DNA of 64,000 bases, from positions 73,218,186-73,282,185 of the forward strand of contig OU342630.1 of the NCBI GenBank assembly GCA_910589415.1, in the 5' to 3' direction. The stretch's first letter is position 1. Every line of letters begins with the position of its first letter. The notes under the pieces are model-generated. The model ran no database searches, was not told the DNA's origin, and saw only the letters and a list, made by a program, of their open reading frames with translations. This DNA is from Malachius bipustulatus. Its lineage: Eukaryota; Arthropoda; Insecta; Coleoptera; Melyridae. This document shows, one piece after another, positions 49,401-59,749 of the stretch. Made by a program: the position numbers and the translations under genes.

Positions 49401-52400
49401 AAGTACCTACATTCCCAATGCTGAACATACAAGGAGTCCGCAGGACGATTTCAATTTTTTAATATTCGGAATGTAATGAATTGATGCTCCCAAAAATTAT
49501 CGGTTATTAATTGTGCCACCCATTACGTAATCACGAAGAGAAATTTTACGTTTTTAAATTTAAATTCATTCTACGCTTATCTGTAAGGTAGTAAAACAAA
49601 AACTAAGAGGAAAAAACCACTCTGACAATATTTTGACCAGGCTTTCGCGTCAAATTTATGTGTTTCGTTCAATTCTCATCTTCATGGTTGTCGTCATTAT
49701 AATTAGTTTTGACTTTGATTCGACTTAGTTGATGACAAAAATATCGATAAGTAACATTACGTTCTAATAATATGTTTAGGACACGAGATGGATAAATATG
49801 AGTCAGCTAGAATCAGTAGCACTGTTTATTGTGTAAGTATTTTGAATTTTTTGACACTGAAACCTAACGCCCCTGGGTAAATAGCTTTTTCCTAAAGATT
49901 TCACAATAAAATATAATCCAAACATAAATAATCATAGAAAACCTGCGATTCATTTTTTAATTACTACTTTTCTGCAATTTCATCCAAAATTTCAACAACC
50001 GCAAACAACCTTAATTATCATAAATTAAAGGTAGTACCTATTACCTAAAATCACGTGAAGAAAGATTATCAGAAGAAAAGTGAGGTGAAAATATCCAAAG
50101 ATTTAAACTAAATCTCGCCTAAACAGATGACCGGAAATTAAATAAAATACAATGGGAACTTCATTAATACAAGTGATAGAAACACGACGAAAAGTGTCCC
50201 ATATAAAGGAAAAACAGTTTAATCAAATGACATATCCACCATTTAGTTCACACAAGAGGAAAGCAGGGAAATCTACCATAACGAGTCATTGGATAAAGGA
50301 ACGAGAGGGTGAAAGCGCTGACCTAAATAGACACAATAGACCACGAAGACAAGGGTTGACCGTCTACTATAAATACAGGCAGAGATTTCAGCGCGAGAAG
50401 TCAGTCTTGATTCAGCTTCCTGATCGTAGACTACTCCTTTACCTAACCCTTTCTGGTTGAAGAAATTGCCCGGAAATATTACCTAACCCTTTCTGGTTGA
50501 AGAAATTGCCCGGAAATATTACCTAACCCTTTCTGGTTGAAGAAATTGCCCGGAAATCCTACCTAACCCTTTCTGGTTGAAGAAATTGCCCGGAAATCTT
50601 ACCTAACCTACTCGTTCCAAAAATGCCACGAAAACCACTAAAGCCGCAGCCCGTGCCCAGCAAGTCAGTTACGCAGAAAGTACGCAAGTTGAAAATACCG
50701 CCAGTCGTCCCCATTGTCCGGAAGTCAAGACGAGGCCGTCCAGCTAGAATCGAGCACGCTGTTGCCATGCCGCCCGCCATAGCCGACCCGAGTTCAATTG
50801 CAGCGCCTAGCCACCTCTACTACGACGATGCCCTAGAGGAACCGGAACCTGTCGCCCTGTTAACCCAAGGGGCCACCAATCCTACAGGTGAAGTAATTTT
50901 TCACAATCTCAATTTTGTAAATAAAAAGCTTAGATTGATCTTTATAAGTTTACTGCCTCTGAAAATTTTCTCGTTTTGTCTCAGGTATCCAGACTGCGTT
51001 CTTGAGGAGCCAGACGTACGACGATATCAGCAGTTCAAATACTTAACCCCGACTTTTAAATTATTCTTTGATTCATAAGAAAAAGTCTCCGCAATTTTCA
51101 CGACAACTTTTAAATAAAGGAAGGGTTCTTAAAATTTTAGAAAAGCTAAAAGTCTCAAAATTCACAAAGAAATAAATCAAATTAAAATTCAGAAAAATTC
51201 ACGAATTAAAAAAATATTCAATTCATTTTTCAAAACCAGGAAATCCACAAAATTTGAGCATTCGAGAAATCAGGGAAATCAGGGTACTTTTTATTATCAC
51301 GAGCTAGTAATTTGATTGGGAATTTTTTAGATGTACTGTCGAGTGAGGCAATATAGAAACAAGACAATCAAACAATTTCACAATGAAATTGTACCGAAAA
51401 TCATAAGTTCGAAATTGACCTTGTACCGATAACAGGACTACCACGAAGCTGGTACATCCTTTCTCTCTACACACACACACATTATAATAGGGGAAAATAT
51501 ACTGAGCGGAGTCCGTCTTGTCCCATGGCCAGCAGGGTATGCAAGAAAATACGGCACGTTCAAAGTAAGTGTATGGCATTCTCTTAGGGTTGAGAAGGGT
51601 CTGTGTATTGGCTTTTCGGTCAAGAATCGTTATCTCAGTACAGAAACAGGTCCGGGAGATTCGCGGTCTTGCCTCTGTATTTGAATTACTAAACAGTCAT
51701 TTAATTAGCCACCGCCACCCATCCTGTCGTAAGGATACCAATCGAAACACATCGGGAAGCGCGGATTAAACCGCCTTCCAATCTTCAAACAGGCAAAGAT
51801 CGAAGCACCTGGCTATAACGCCTTGCTGCATCTTATTAGCTCGGGAAGATAAAATAACACTCTGATATCCTACAACTGTCACAAGCTGACAACCTCGCTT
51901 CTGTAACGAATAACGCTCCAACACCAGGGGGTAAGAAAGTAAGAGTGAAACCAATTGTAAAAGGACCACAATAGGCCCATAAACCAGCTCCAGGCACCAG
52001 ACCCAATTCACGCAACAAAACCACAAAACAAACAATCATAAATCGACTGGGTTGTATTTGAACTGCAGGTAACAGGTTGTACCAACATAAAATTAGAATT
52101 TTTAATCTTGAAGAAATGAATTAAATAAATTGAATAATTAAATAAAATTGTAAATAAATAACATAGAATTTCAAAATCATTTTGAATTGTAAATAATTAA
52201 ATTAGGAAATGGCAGTAAATTAGGTGTTTTGAAATTACGTTGTTTTATTTCCCATTCTCAACTAAATCTCTGCGACCCCATCTTTACGAACCACTGGGTG
52301 CTACAAGACGACACACACAACAAAAAGGGTCATACCAAGAAAAAGGGGGAGGGGAAATTCTAGAGATCACCAGGCCAGGGGGGTGGAGGTTACAACACTT

Positions 52401-55400
52401 ACCAGCTTCCCTGTACTTTTATGTGTACTATACATAGAAATGATAACTTATAAAGTAAATAATTAATTTAACTAACCGCGCTTTCGATTTTCTCGCCAGA
52501 CAAGCATGCTAAAAACAAGGCAAAAAGCCAGGCAAGAAAAAACATCGCATCTGCCACCACTTCGAGGGTAAGTTCTTCAGTAATTCTCTGAAAAAAATAT
52601 GACAAAAAGTTTATAGGCAATGCGACTTCCACAACACAGTTACGCGGATTACTTACTTTTAATATTAGGTTTGAATATAAACCTAAAATTGCTCCTGTTA
52701 CAGTAAAATGAACCAACATGATAGGGCTGAGAGTTGAATCCATTACATGTGCTTGTCTAGAAAATAACAAGAATGATCAAGTGCAATCACTTTATTCCCA
52801 CATTGACTTACTCGTAAGCTATTTTGTGCATCTTAACACATTCTATAAAGTTAGCTGCTTGAATACTTTTCGAATCGGAATCGAACATTACAAGCAACTT
52901 GCTGTTTAAATGTCTGACTCGAACTACTAAATAAGAGCACATTTCATAAATCATGTAAGCACCTTCAGCAATTCCTCCAGTTATATAATATGCGAATAAG
53001 AATTGGGCCGCCTTCCAAAAGAATTTCAGCCACGAAGAATCAACATCGAAAAGCCATGCGACAGGCACAAACGCGTTGCATAATACGTCAAATCTGAATT
53101 CTTGTGTGGATTTTTTGCAATTATCTTCGTTTAAAACAGCAAGAATTTGCTTACTTGTGAAACAGCAGATTATGTAGATATAAGTTATAAAGGATAAAAA
53201 ATTTAGGCGTAGACGCTCTTTGGAAAAATTTTCTGGTATACCATATTCTGAATGTTTCGGAATATTCTCTATTAACCAAACAAGATGATGCTGTACGTGT
53301 ATAGATACTAGGAAAGCAGTAGATACGCCTAGCAAACAGAGAGTATCTGCTAACGTTGAACTCGTTTGCATCCATTGCTTGTCTGAAAAAGACACCTTTG
53401 AGGATTTATGATTATGTAAGTATCTAAGTATAATATGCTAGTTATTTTTTGCGTACGTTTAGAATTTAAAAGGTAGAATCTCACTAAATCCTAAAAAAAT
53501 TAACGAATAATTCCCATCGGTTGACATCCTTCCCTAGGGCCAAAATTGAGTTAATGTGAAGATGTTAATCATTTTCGTGGTAAAAGATAAAACATACAAA
53601 AATGAACTAAACCAAATAAAAATTTGATAACATAAGTTTATCCAAAAAAGGTGTAAAAGAATTTAGAAGTTTTACATTTTTTCTGAATAATTTTCAGCTA
53701 AATTTCTCAAAGATGTCAATTTCAATTATTTTACACCTTTGTTAACTAATCTAACTTTGTTAACTTGAGAAACAAAAAATTAAATAAAAACAAATTTGAC
53801 ATTTAAAATGTACTTATGTGATATTGTTGGATTTGTACAAATTTACAGAATCCAAAAATATAATAATATATAGACTGTCCCATTCAAAAATAAGAAGTTG
53901 GTAACATTTCCGGAAAAACCGGATGTAGGAAGAAATTCAATTTTCTGCTAAAAAGTGCGCTCTATCGAGAATATACGACGTACCAAATTTCAAAAAATTA
54001 TCTCAAAAAATAAAGAAAAAAAAGGGGTGTACCATGCCTGTGACACACACTGTATACCTACATAATTTACGCTCTGTCGTAATATTATCTATATAATAAT
54101 AATGAAATAGAGCAAGTTTTCAAAGACCAGTAGTTATGCACGTATACTTAACGCTAGTTTTTATTGGAACACTTTGAAATCATACATTGTTGAATATTTG
54201 AATTAAGATTTTCTAATATAATTTTTCTACTCCCAACTTTTAATATGCATATTAAATATGAATCACCAGTGCTTTAATGGGTCTCATTAAGATACAAATT
54301 TTCATTAAAGCACTGGTCAAGCTATCCAATGGCAGAGGAGCATTTGCAATCGAATCGGTTCCTTTTCGCTCACGATCGGGTCGGCAAGCCAACCGAAGTC
54401 ACAGAGTTGTCATACTCACGACAAAAATTGCCTTGTGATATAAGTTCTGTATTTCTGAAAAAAAATTCTGAACGTTTATTTAATTTAGAACATAAGTAAC
54501 ATTCAAAGAAAATTTATAAAGATTTTATGTTATCTTAATTAATTTGATAAGTAGGTATATCGTGTAAAAGATGGGAAGATAAAGTATTATATCATTCGTA
54601 GCGCTCCGTGATATAGTATTCAAAGCGGCAACGCTGCGACCCGCGTTGCGCAGGAAAAAAATATCGTAATTAATGGCTGTCAGTTATTAAAATTATTAAT
54701 TAATCTCAAAATCGAAGCGTAAAATTCGGAATTCGAACTTCGCATAATAAAAATTACGCAGTAGTGAGTAGTGCCCTTTAAACTTGATACTAAAACATGT
54801 CTCAGCAGAATAACCTTAGCGACCAAGAGAAAATTTGGTAATATGCGTAAGCAAATAGCAACCTATCTTAACCTCAATGATCCGCAATTGTACACGGGTC
54901 ATTGTTAAAATATATAATTTTTTAATCTTTTCTATGAAATAAAAAAGGGTCGTAGAAAAAATAGTGTATGGAACTCGCAGATAATGGCTGTTAATACGCT
55001 CTTATGATCATCATACTCGCGTATTAATAGCCTTCATTATAAGCTCGTTGCATAATTTACTATTGTGAGTATCACCTAATATTTTAGTTGACTTTACAAG
55101 GTGATTGTTTTTCCAATTCCATTATTGCTATAATAAAAAGTTGACATAAGACTTTGTTGATCGACACGTTTCTTTGCTTACGTTGATAGTGCTCATGGTA
55201 ACTTTAAAACCCACGTGTTTTAATATTGGATTTAATTTTCAACGAATCATTTTATCATTGCTACACTATTATCATAATGTTTAGTTAAAATGGGCTTGTG
55301 TTTTGAAGTTACCTTGGACAACATCAACATAGCCCGAAAAACGTGTCAGTCAACAATGCGTTACGTCAACTTTTTAATGATTGTTCTAACCGGAAGTACC

Positions 55401-58400
55401 AAATAAACTATTACTGACCGATATTTGAAAATCTTAATTAAAACATTCAACAATTTATGATTTCAAAATGTAACATAAGACTTTAATTTCACTGATATTT
55501 TATAGTATACTTAGGTACTATATTGTACTACACCTGATTTAATAACTAGGAGGAGTAAACTGCAAAGTATCATTTACACCACTAAAAGTCACCAGATTAA
55601 ATCACCAGATTTTTTTTGGCGGCAAATTTGAATTGAAACAATAATTATTAATAAGGAAGATATAGTCCAATAAAGTCTAAAAAGTCATACGTATCGATTA
55701 AGAATACACATCCTTTTGATAGTTCGATTTATTTTGTTTCATGTACGTGTTTTTATAGTAACCGTCCAGTTTGTCTAAACACTCCATCCCGCATAAATAA
55801 GAATACGTCAACATTGGTTTTGAATGAGAATTAAATGCACAACACAGAGGATAGAATGTCATTACGTGAATAAATTTTATGTAGTTGTCAGTGGCTCTCA
55901 AACTGACGTAAGCGGTTCAATTCATTTTTTGAATGATTCCTTCAATAATTACGCTCGTTCACAACTTGACAATTAACTGTTTGACATTTTCTGGTGAAAT
56001 TAAAAATATTAATTCGGACGGTTAGTAAGACGTCACATCTGACTTTTTAAAGTTAATCCTACTATAGGACTTGTTTTCAGTGTAAGAAGTCTACTTTTCA
56101 GGAGAGACTCTACAGCAGTATCACAAATCATTGTGATTTGCATAATATATCAGTATTATAGTGCTGAATGATTTTCTGAATATAAATAGAATGAAATTCA
56201 ATAATTTCTAGATATTTGGTAGAATATTAAGGGTAATAATTATTAACATTCATATTAAATTGATTGAAAGTGCTTTATTTTAGGCAATATTTGCCAATGT
56301 AACATATAAATAAATTTTATATAAATGCATTATATAATACATAACATCGTAGATAATTAAGTTTTTATTTTACATTTAATTGTTTTATATAATTTGTGGA
56401 TGGGTAAATTTTTACAAGCAGTATCATAGGCAGCAGAAAGATCTATAAATACTGGTCCAATTTTCAGTTTTTGTAGGACCAGATTCAAAATGTGTTGTTG
56501 AAGCTAACTTTATCACAGCAGTCCATGTTTGGTCTAAATTCACCTTGTGCGATTGGAATATGTTCTTCAATTATTGGTGACGTACGCATATAGAGTTATT
56601 TTTCCAAAATCTTGTAGGCGACACTCAGCAAAGAGATCGGTCTATAACTGGAAGCGTTACCTTCAAGGTTTTAAGATTGCTATTATTTTCGCTTTTTTAA
56701 AATCAGCTTTCCTGCAATGAGAATGTATGTAATAAAATATGTAATAACCAGTTCAATGAAACACTCCCCAATTTTTTCAAGAAATCTGGACAAACACCAT
56801 CAAAACTGGCAGCTTGGCTTTTCTTTAAAGACTTAATGGTCGTCTTTAGTTCATCCAAAGTAAAAACCTGAGAAATTGTACTAGAGTTCCTTGCGTTTTT
56901 CCTTTGCTTCTGAAGTTGGAGTTTCATCTCTTAATTTCTGTCTTGGAAATTGAAACAGAACTTGAAGTATTTACAATTCTTGATGCAACTGCATTTGGTG
57001 AAATGTTAAGTGTTTCTTTAGTCTGTCGCTGCTATCTCCCAGTTTATTAAGTGAAAGAAGGAAATACCTATTCCCTTTTTATAAGAAATCTTGAAAAGTC
57101 GACAGAAAACAGGTGAAAAGTCAGGTCATTTCATCTTCAGATGAAATAGTATCTGAATCATGATCGTTGGGTGAAATAATAATTGGTTCGATTTCGATTA
57201 AATCATCAACAATACCATCTAATTTGTCCATTTTTTCTTCTTCTTTGTTAATATGTTCAATGCAGTGTCTCCAGTGAGTAGGACTAACGTTTGCAAGTGC
57301 TTCTATGAACAGTTGCTTGGCATCTTGTAATTTAAAAGTTTTGTTTTTCGCTGCTACCTCACCCTTCACTTGAGCTCAAATCAGTTCTATTGGATTTAAC
57401 TCCACAGTGGTAAGGTGGTAGTCTTAAAACAGTTTTATTGCAACTTCTTGCCAATTCGTCCGTTACATATAAATTATGTTGGTCCTTATGCTGACGAATC
57501 AAATGTAATAATTCAGAACGAACCATATCTGCATCGAATTTAATTTTTTTTGATCGAAGCCATTCGTGCATATCAACTTTCTTTGACGAAGATGTTGGGA
57601 TTTTTTCTATTTTTCGACTATGATATGACGCATTGTCCATAACAATAATGGCATTATTCGGCAATTTATTTAAAAGTCTTGAAAACCATTCCTCAAAAAC
57701 ATTAGAATTCATTTCCTCGTGGTAGTCTCCGCTTTTTTCCCCTTCAAAAATCAACAGTGCATCTTCCACAAAACCAGATTCACATCCTACATGTAATATT
57801 ATAAGTCTTCTCCCCTTTCCAGAAGGATTTTTCAATCCTGTGGATAACCCTTCAATGAATGCCTGACGCTTGCTTTTGATCGTTGCATCCACCCATATTT
57901 TTGGTTTTGTATGACCTTCATTTAACCATGTTTCGTCGAGGTAATATATAGGTCTGCCTGCATTTCTGTACTGCTTATTTGATTTTAGATAAATTCGTCT
58001 CCACCTGACAATATCATCACGTTCAATTAAAATACTCTTGCGATTCCTTTTCAAGTATCTGAAAATTTACATCATGTAATATGTAAATAGGTACTTATCT
58101 TCAGTTAAAAAATGTGGACACAGACCGTTATCTATACAGTCATGCATGAGCAAGATGTAGCCAAGTTTTAAGCTGTATATCTATAATTTACCTGAAGTTA
58201 AGTGACTTGAGAAATGTATACAATGATGAACGGGACATCTCTGGCAAATCTGATCGTTTCTTTATTTCACTTAAAACTTTGTCGATTGTGGGTAATTCGT
58301 TTCTAAAAAAGAATCCATGAACGAGTTGCCTGACAGAATTTTTCGTTCCTTCATCGAAGTTTTTAACAACAGCAGGTCGACCAGCACCACACTTTGCAGA

Positions 58401-59397
58401 ATCGTTAACTGTTCCAGTTGTTCTGCATTCTTTAATGGTGCGGTACACAGTGGACACCGCAATACCTAATACATCACTTCAATTAATAAAATGAAGTTCT
58501 AAAATATAAAATAGAAATATACCCACCCAATGACTTGGAAATTTTCAATACAGTTACTCTGATCTTTTTATATCGCTCGTCGTTCAACTGCTGTTTATAC
58601 ATATTCAAAATGCACTGTTTTTCATTGACAGACATACGGCCTAAATTTAAACGGGAACGTTTCTTTGGAGGAGACATCCTCTCACTTGTACTGGATGTAG
58701 GATTATCCATAATGGCACTTCAAATCGTTTGCAGGATGAAAATGCAAAGCCAAAAATAATTTTCTCAAAAGGATATCTGGTGTCTAAAAAGAACTGAATG
58801 GGCTTCAAAAAGAACTTATTTTGTTTTGAAATAACTTTTAAGAACTTATTGAAGAAGAAATTATAGGGTTTTGGAAATAACTGATTAATAACTACTGATG
58901 TTTAACATCCGACTTGACAACTTAAACAATGACCTAGGTAACAATAAAAAAACAAGCGCGTCTCTGTAGTGTTGAGTGTTGCATAAATTCAATTTCCTGT
59001 ACAAATTTTGCTGGGTGTAATTTTGCCTATGAATTCACCAATGAGAAGCGACTTTTTTTGGCGGTTTATTTAAATTTACTCCTCCTAGTTATTAAATGAA
59101 GATATAGGATACTATATAGGATGCCAGTAAAAAATAACTATTACTGGGTAGGTACCTAATATAGTAATTATATTAATTGGTATACTTACGTCTAATTTCT
59201 TCAATAAAGAGGTACCCTAAAGGTATAAATGAAAATAAAATATTGCCCAAAATCAGTATCACCGCTTTAGTCCAACGACGTGTGACTGATTGCGGTTTTT
59301 TGTCTGCTGGAGGTAATGCAAAGTGCCACGCAAGAAAAGTCCAAGATAAATGAAAAGGTTCCATATTTTTAAAATCGATGACTTTCTTTAACGTCAT
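43495..59397 (-). CDS. odorant receptor OrB, complete six-exon gene
   Basis: Exons on the minus strand: 59397..59190, 53382..52812, 52756..52657, 52587..52477, 43771..43616, 43548..43495. All have GT-AG borders, phases agree, and the sum is 1200 nt, that is 399 residues, the usual insect Or length. The N-terminus has MTLKKVIDFKN then MEPFHLSWTFLAWHFALPP (a second possible start at residue 12), helix one AVILILGNILFSFIPLGY, further helices in exon two, LVHFTVTGAILGLYSNLIL in exon three, FFLAWLFALFLACLSGEK in exon four, and the conserved last-helix exon (QIMCMQPVVLTTGAFGTLSF) ending YSYIALIQQSMD. This marks the 7tm_6 family: ligand-gated cation channel subunits of olfactory neurons paired with Orco. 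No defect was seen. Intron one is 5.8 kb (holds a DD82E transposon), intron four 8.7 kb (holds LINE, BEL/Pao and an antisense small gene). OrA is its paralogue. Confidence 0.9.
43772..45480. other. OrB intron four, 3' part
   Basis: AT-rich, with a TTTGTCAATTGCTTTT block near 44147 shared with 14028-14262. GC-richer sequence near 44500-44800 shows no frame or boundary I can use. Confidence 0.35.
45500..47178 (+). mobile_element. CR1/jockey-like LINE, 5' part (ORF1, endonuclease, RT start)
   Basis: The copy runs antisense to OrB in its fourth intron. ORF1 traces include a PHD-like zinc pattern (TCGGCRSVYHYVEML, then FRCFICSAKMSTDNN near 45780) and a coiled stretch LCEIDYLKEILRHKHMIFKN (about 45940). 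Next comes the start of an APE-type endonuclease (TFHLNVQCLSNKIDALFLIL, LLCLSEHCICEKML; 46532-46690) and a reverse transcriptase start (WLRQGIPSALKINKIILVPK, about 47105). Frameshifts and gaps throughout. The sequence breaks at about 47178 and resumes at about 48750 with the next RT block, so another element has inserted between. Confidence 0.75.
47179..48745 (+). mobile_element. BEL/Pao-type LTR retrotransposon fragment inserted in the LINE
   Basis: A frame around 48205-48360 reads NYDIAWSTIKNRYENKKII, then NALLNAPAITRESHSNLRAF. This is the gag pattern of BEL/Pao elements (the DUF1759 region). Upstream is noncoding, GC-richer sequence that could be leader or LTR. Downstream, TGGCGCCCGAGAAATCC (48666) resembles a tRNA primer-binding site, which would put LTR remains before it. 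Protease, RT and integrase are absent, so this is a rearranged or deleted copy. Exact ends are uncertain. Confidence 0.6.
48746..49060 (+). mobile_element. continuation of the CR1/jockey-like LINE (RT)
   Basis: The sequence encodes FGFRKRRTTVDAALRLIESA and, in the same frame, TMVTLCDLTKAFDC, the RT block with the first catalytic Asp. This is what should follow the VPKKKAD piece that ends at 47178. It decays soon after. Confidence 0.7.
49061..50150. other. AT-rich intron sequence
   Basis: No gene is visible. AAATAAATAAAAAAAATAAA-type tracts near 49200 could be the tail of the LINE. Confidence 0.35.
50369..50375 (+). promoter_or_regulatory. possible TATA box
   Basis: TATAAAT in CTACTATAAATACAGGCAG lies about 70 bases before the 40-bp tandem repeat and 250 bases before the ORF at 50623. 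It could drive that ORF or be an LTR promoter. Confidence 0.35.
50441..50610 (+). repeat. 40-bp tandem repeat, four copies plus a partial
   Basis: The unit begins ACCTAACCCTTTCTGGTTGA and continues AGAAATTGCCCGGAAATATT. Copies start at 50441, 50481, 50521 and 50561, with changes only in the last four bases; a partial fifth starts at 50601. The array lies between a TATA box and a start codon, so it would be transcribed leader. Confidence 0.95.
50623..51046 (+). CDS. candidate two-exon basic protein with AT-hook-like motif
   Basis: ATG at 50623 opens a Pro-, Lys- and Arg-rich frame (MPRKPLKPQPVPSKSVTQKV) with RKSRRGRPARIEHAV around residues 40-50. R-G-R-P is the core of an AT-hook, a minor-groove DNA-binding motif. 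An acidic stretch DDALEEPEPVALL follows. A 97-base intron (donor GTGAAG at 50888, acceptor TTTTGTCTCAG before 50985) joins in phase to GIQTAFLRSQTYDDISSSNT and a stop at 51046, 108 residues. Without splicing the frame reads on to 51078. I recognise no family. The setting (TATA box, tandem-repeat leader, polypurine tract near 52340) could mean a retrotransposon gag instead of a host gene. It is antisense inside OrB intron four and less AT-rich than its flanks. Confidence 0.35.
51080..52440. other. possible LTR-element remnant
   Basis: There is no protein I recognise. A polypurine tract (AAGAAAAAGGGGGAGGGGAA, 52340) followed by GTGGAGGTTACAACA (52383) resembles the 3' part of a gypsy-type LTR element. 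I found no second LTR. Confidence 0.25.
53771..54053. repeat. single right arm of the 20538-type foldback
   Basis: AAATTAAATAAAAACAAATT through GCCTGTGACACACACTGTAT matches the right arm at 21105-21385. The left arm is absent. It lies in OrB intron one, about 390 bases upstream of exon two. Confidence 0.8.
54054..55132. other. intron sequence with small palindromes
   Basis: CAGTGCTTTAATG / CATTAAAGCACTGG (54269-54316) forms a clean hairpin. ATGGCTGTTAATACGC and GCGTATTAATAGCC (54983-55032) form another. No gene was seen. Confidence 0.5.
55133..55378. mobile_element. 246-bp MITE with long inverted repeats
   Basis: AAAAAGTTGACATAAG (55135) is inverted at the right end (GTTACGTCAACTTTTT, 55362). 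The pairing continues inward (GGTAACTTTAAAACCCACGT with the inverse of TGTGTTTTGAAGTTACC near 55296). No coding sequence. Confidence 0.65.
56390..56940 (-). mobile_element. LINE RT fragment nested in the DD82E transposon
   Basis: The frame 56927..56703 encodes FTLDELKTTIKSLKKSQA and SFDGVCPDFLKKLG, the N-terminal RT block of a jockey-like LINE. Further decayed frames reach an IGPVFIDLSAAYDT-like block (catalytic Asp region) near 56440. Confidence 0.7.
57121..58710 (-). pseudogene. spliced DD82E transposase, inactivated
   Basis: Three blocks on the minus strand: 58710..about 58536 (basic start RMSPPKKRSRLNLGRM, then LKISKSLG), 58457..58188 (helix-turn-helix MSTVYRTIKECRTTGTVNDS, then GAGRPAVVK) and 58054..57359. 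The third holds the catalytic core: IYYLDETWLN (first Asp), IIVMDNASYHSR (second Asp), then LPPYHC. The acidic third block (ELNPIEL) lies one base out of frame, and its following Trp codon is a stop. Counting residues by eye between the second Asp and that Glu gives 82, the spacing that defines the DD82E/Sailor group. The C-terminal tail (57369..57121) is open and very acidic. Small gaps between blocks look like introns (acceptors ending AG), which fits the family. One frameshift and one nonsense change make it non-functional. Confidence 0.8.
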
Positions 59398-59749
59398 GTC
59401 TGCGCAAATTTATTACTAGAAGTCACTTAGGTATCACCAACTATATAGCAAGATAGAGACACAGTACCAAAGTGCCTAGAAGTTGAATGTGTTATGTATA
59501 TAGGTATATATATATACGCTATAGTTCCATCCACCTAGAATATGACACCAACATTAGCAGTATTCTAATATTTCCTGATGATGTGTATAGTTCTAGTGAA
59601 TAAGTCAAGGAACTTGGTCAGGGACTTGTGTGTAATGCAACTGTGTAATTTAGCATTTAATAATAATTTAGTCTAGAATTGTAATCCGTACTGAACAGAT
59701 GTAACTTTTTGAATAGATTTCTTTTTTAAAAACCTCTATCAACGGCATA

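Larger units (their letters stand above)
55542..59092 (-). mobile_element. DD82E (Sailor-like) Tc1/mariner-group transposon
   Basis: The 18-base ends ATAACTAGGAGGAGTAAA (55542) and its inverse (59092) are flanked by TA on both sides, the duplication used by this superfamily. The internal transposase gene (58710-57121) is spliced and broken. A LINE fragment has inserted at about 56390-56940. Length is 3.55 kb. It fills most of OrB intron one and runs in the same direction as OrB. Confidence 0.85.

Noticed and set aside
51766..52039. Minus-strand hydrophobic ORFs of 67-89 codons
   Set aside because: They lie in a probable LTR remnant with no splice or start support and no recognisable domain.
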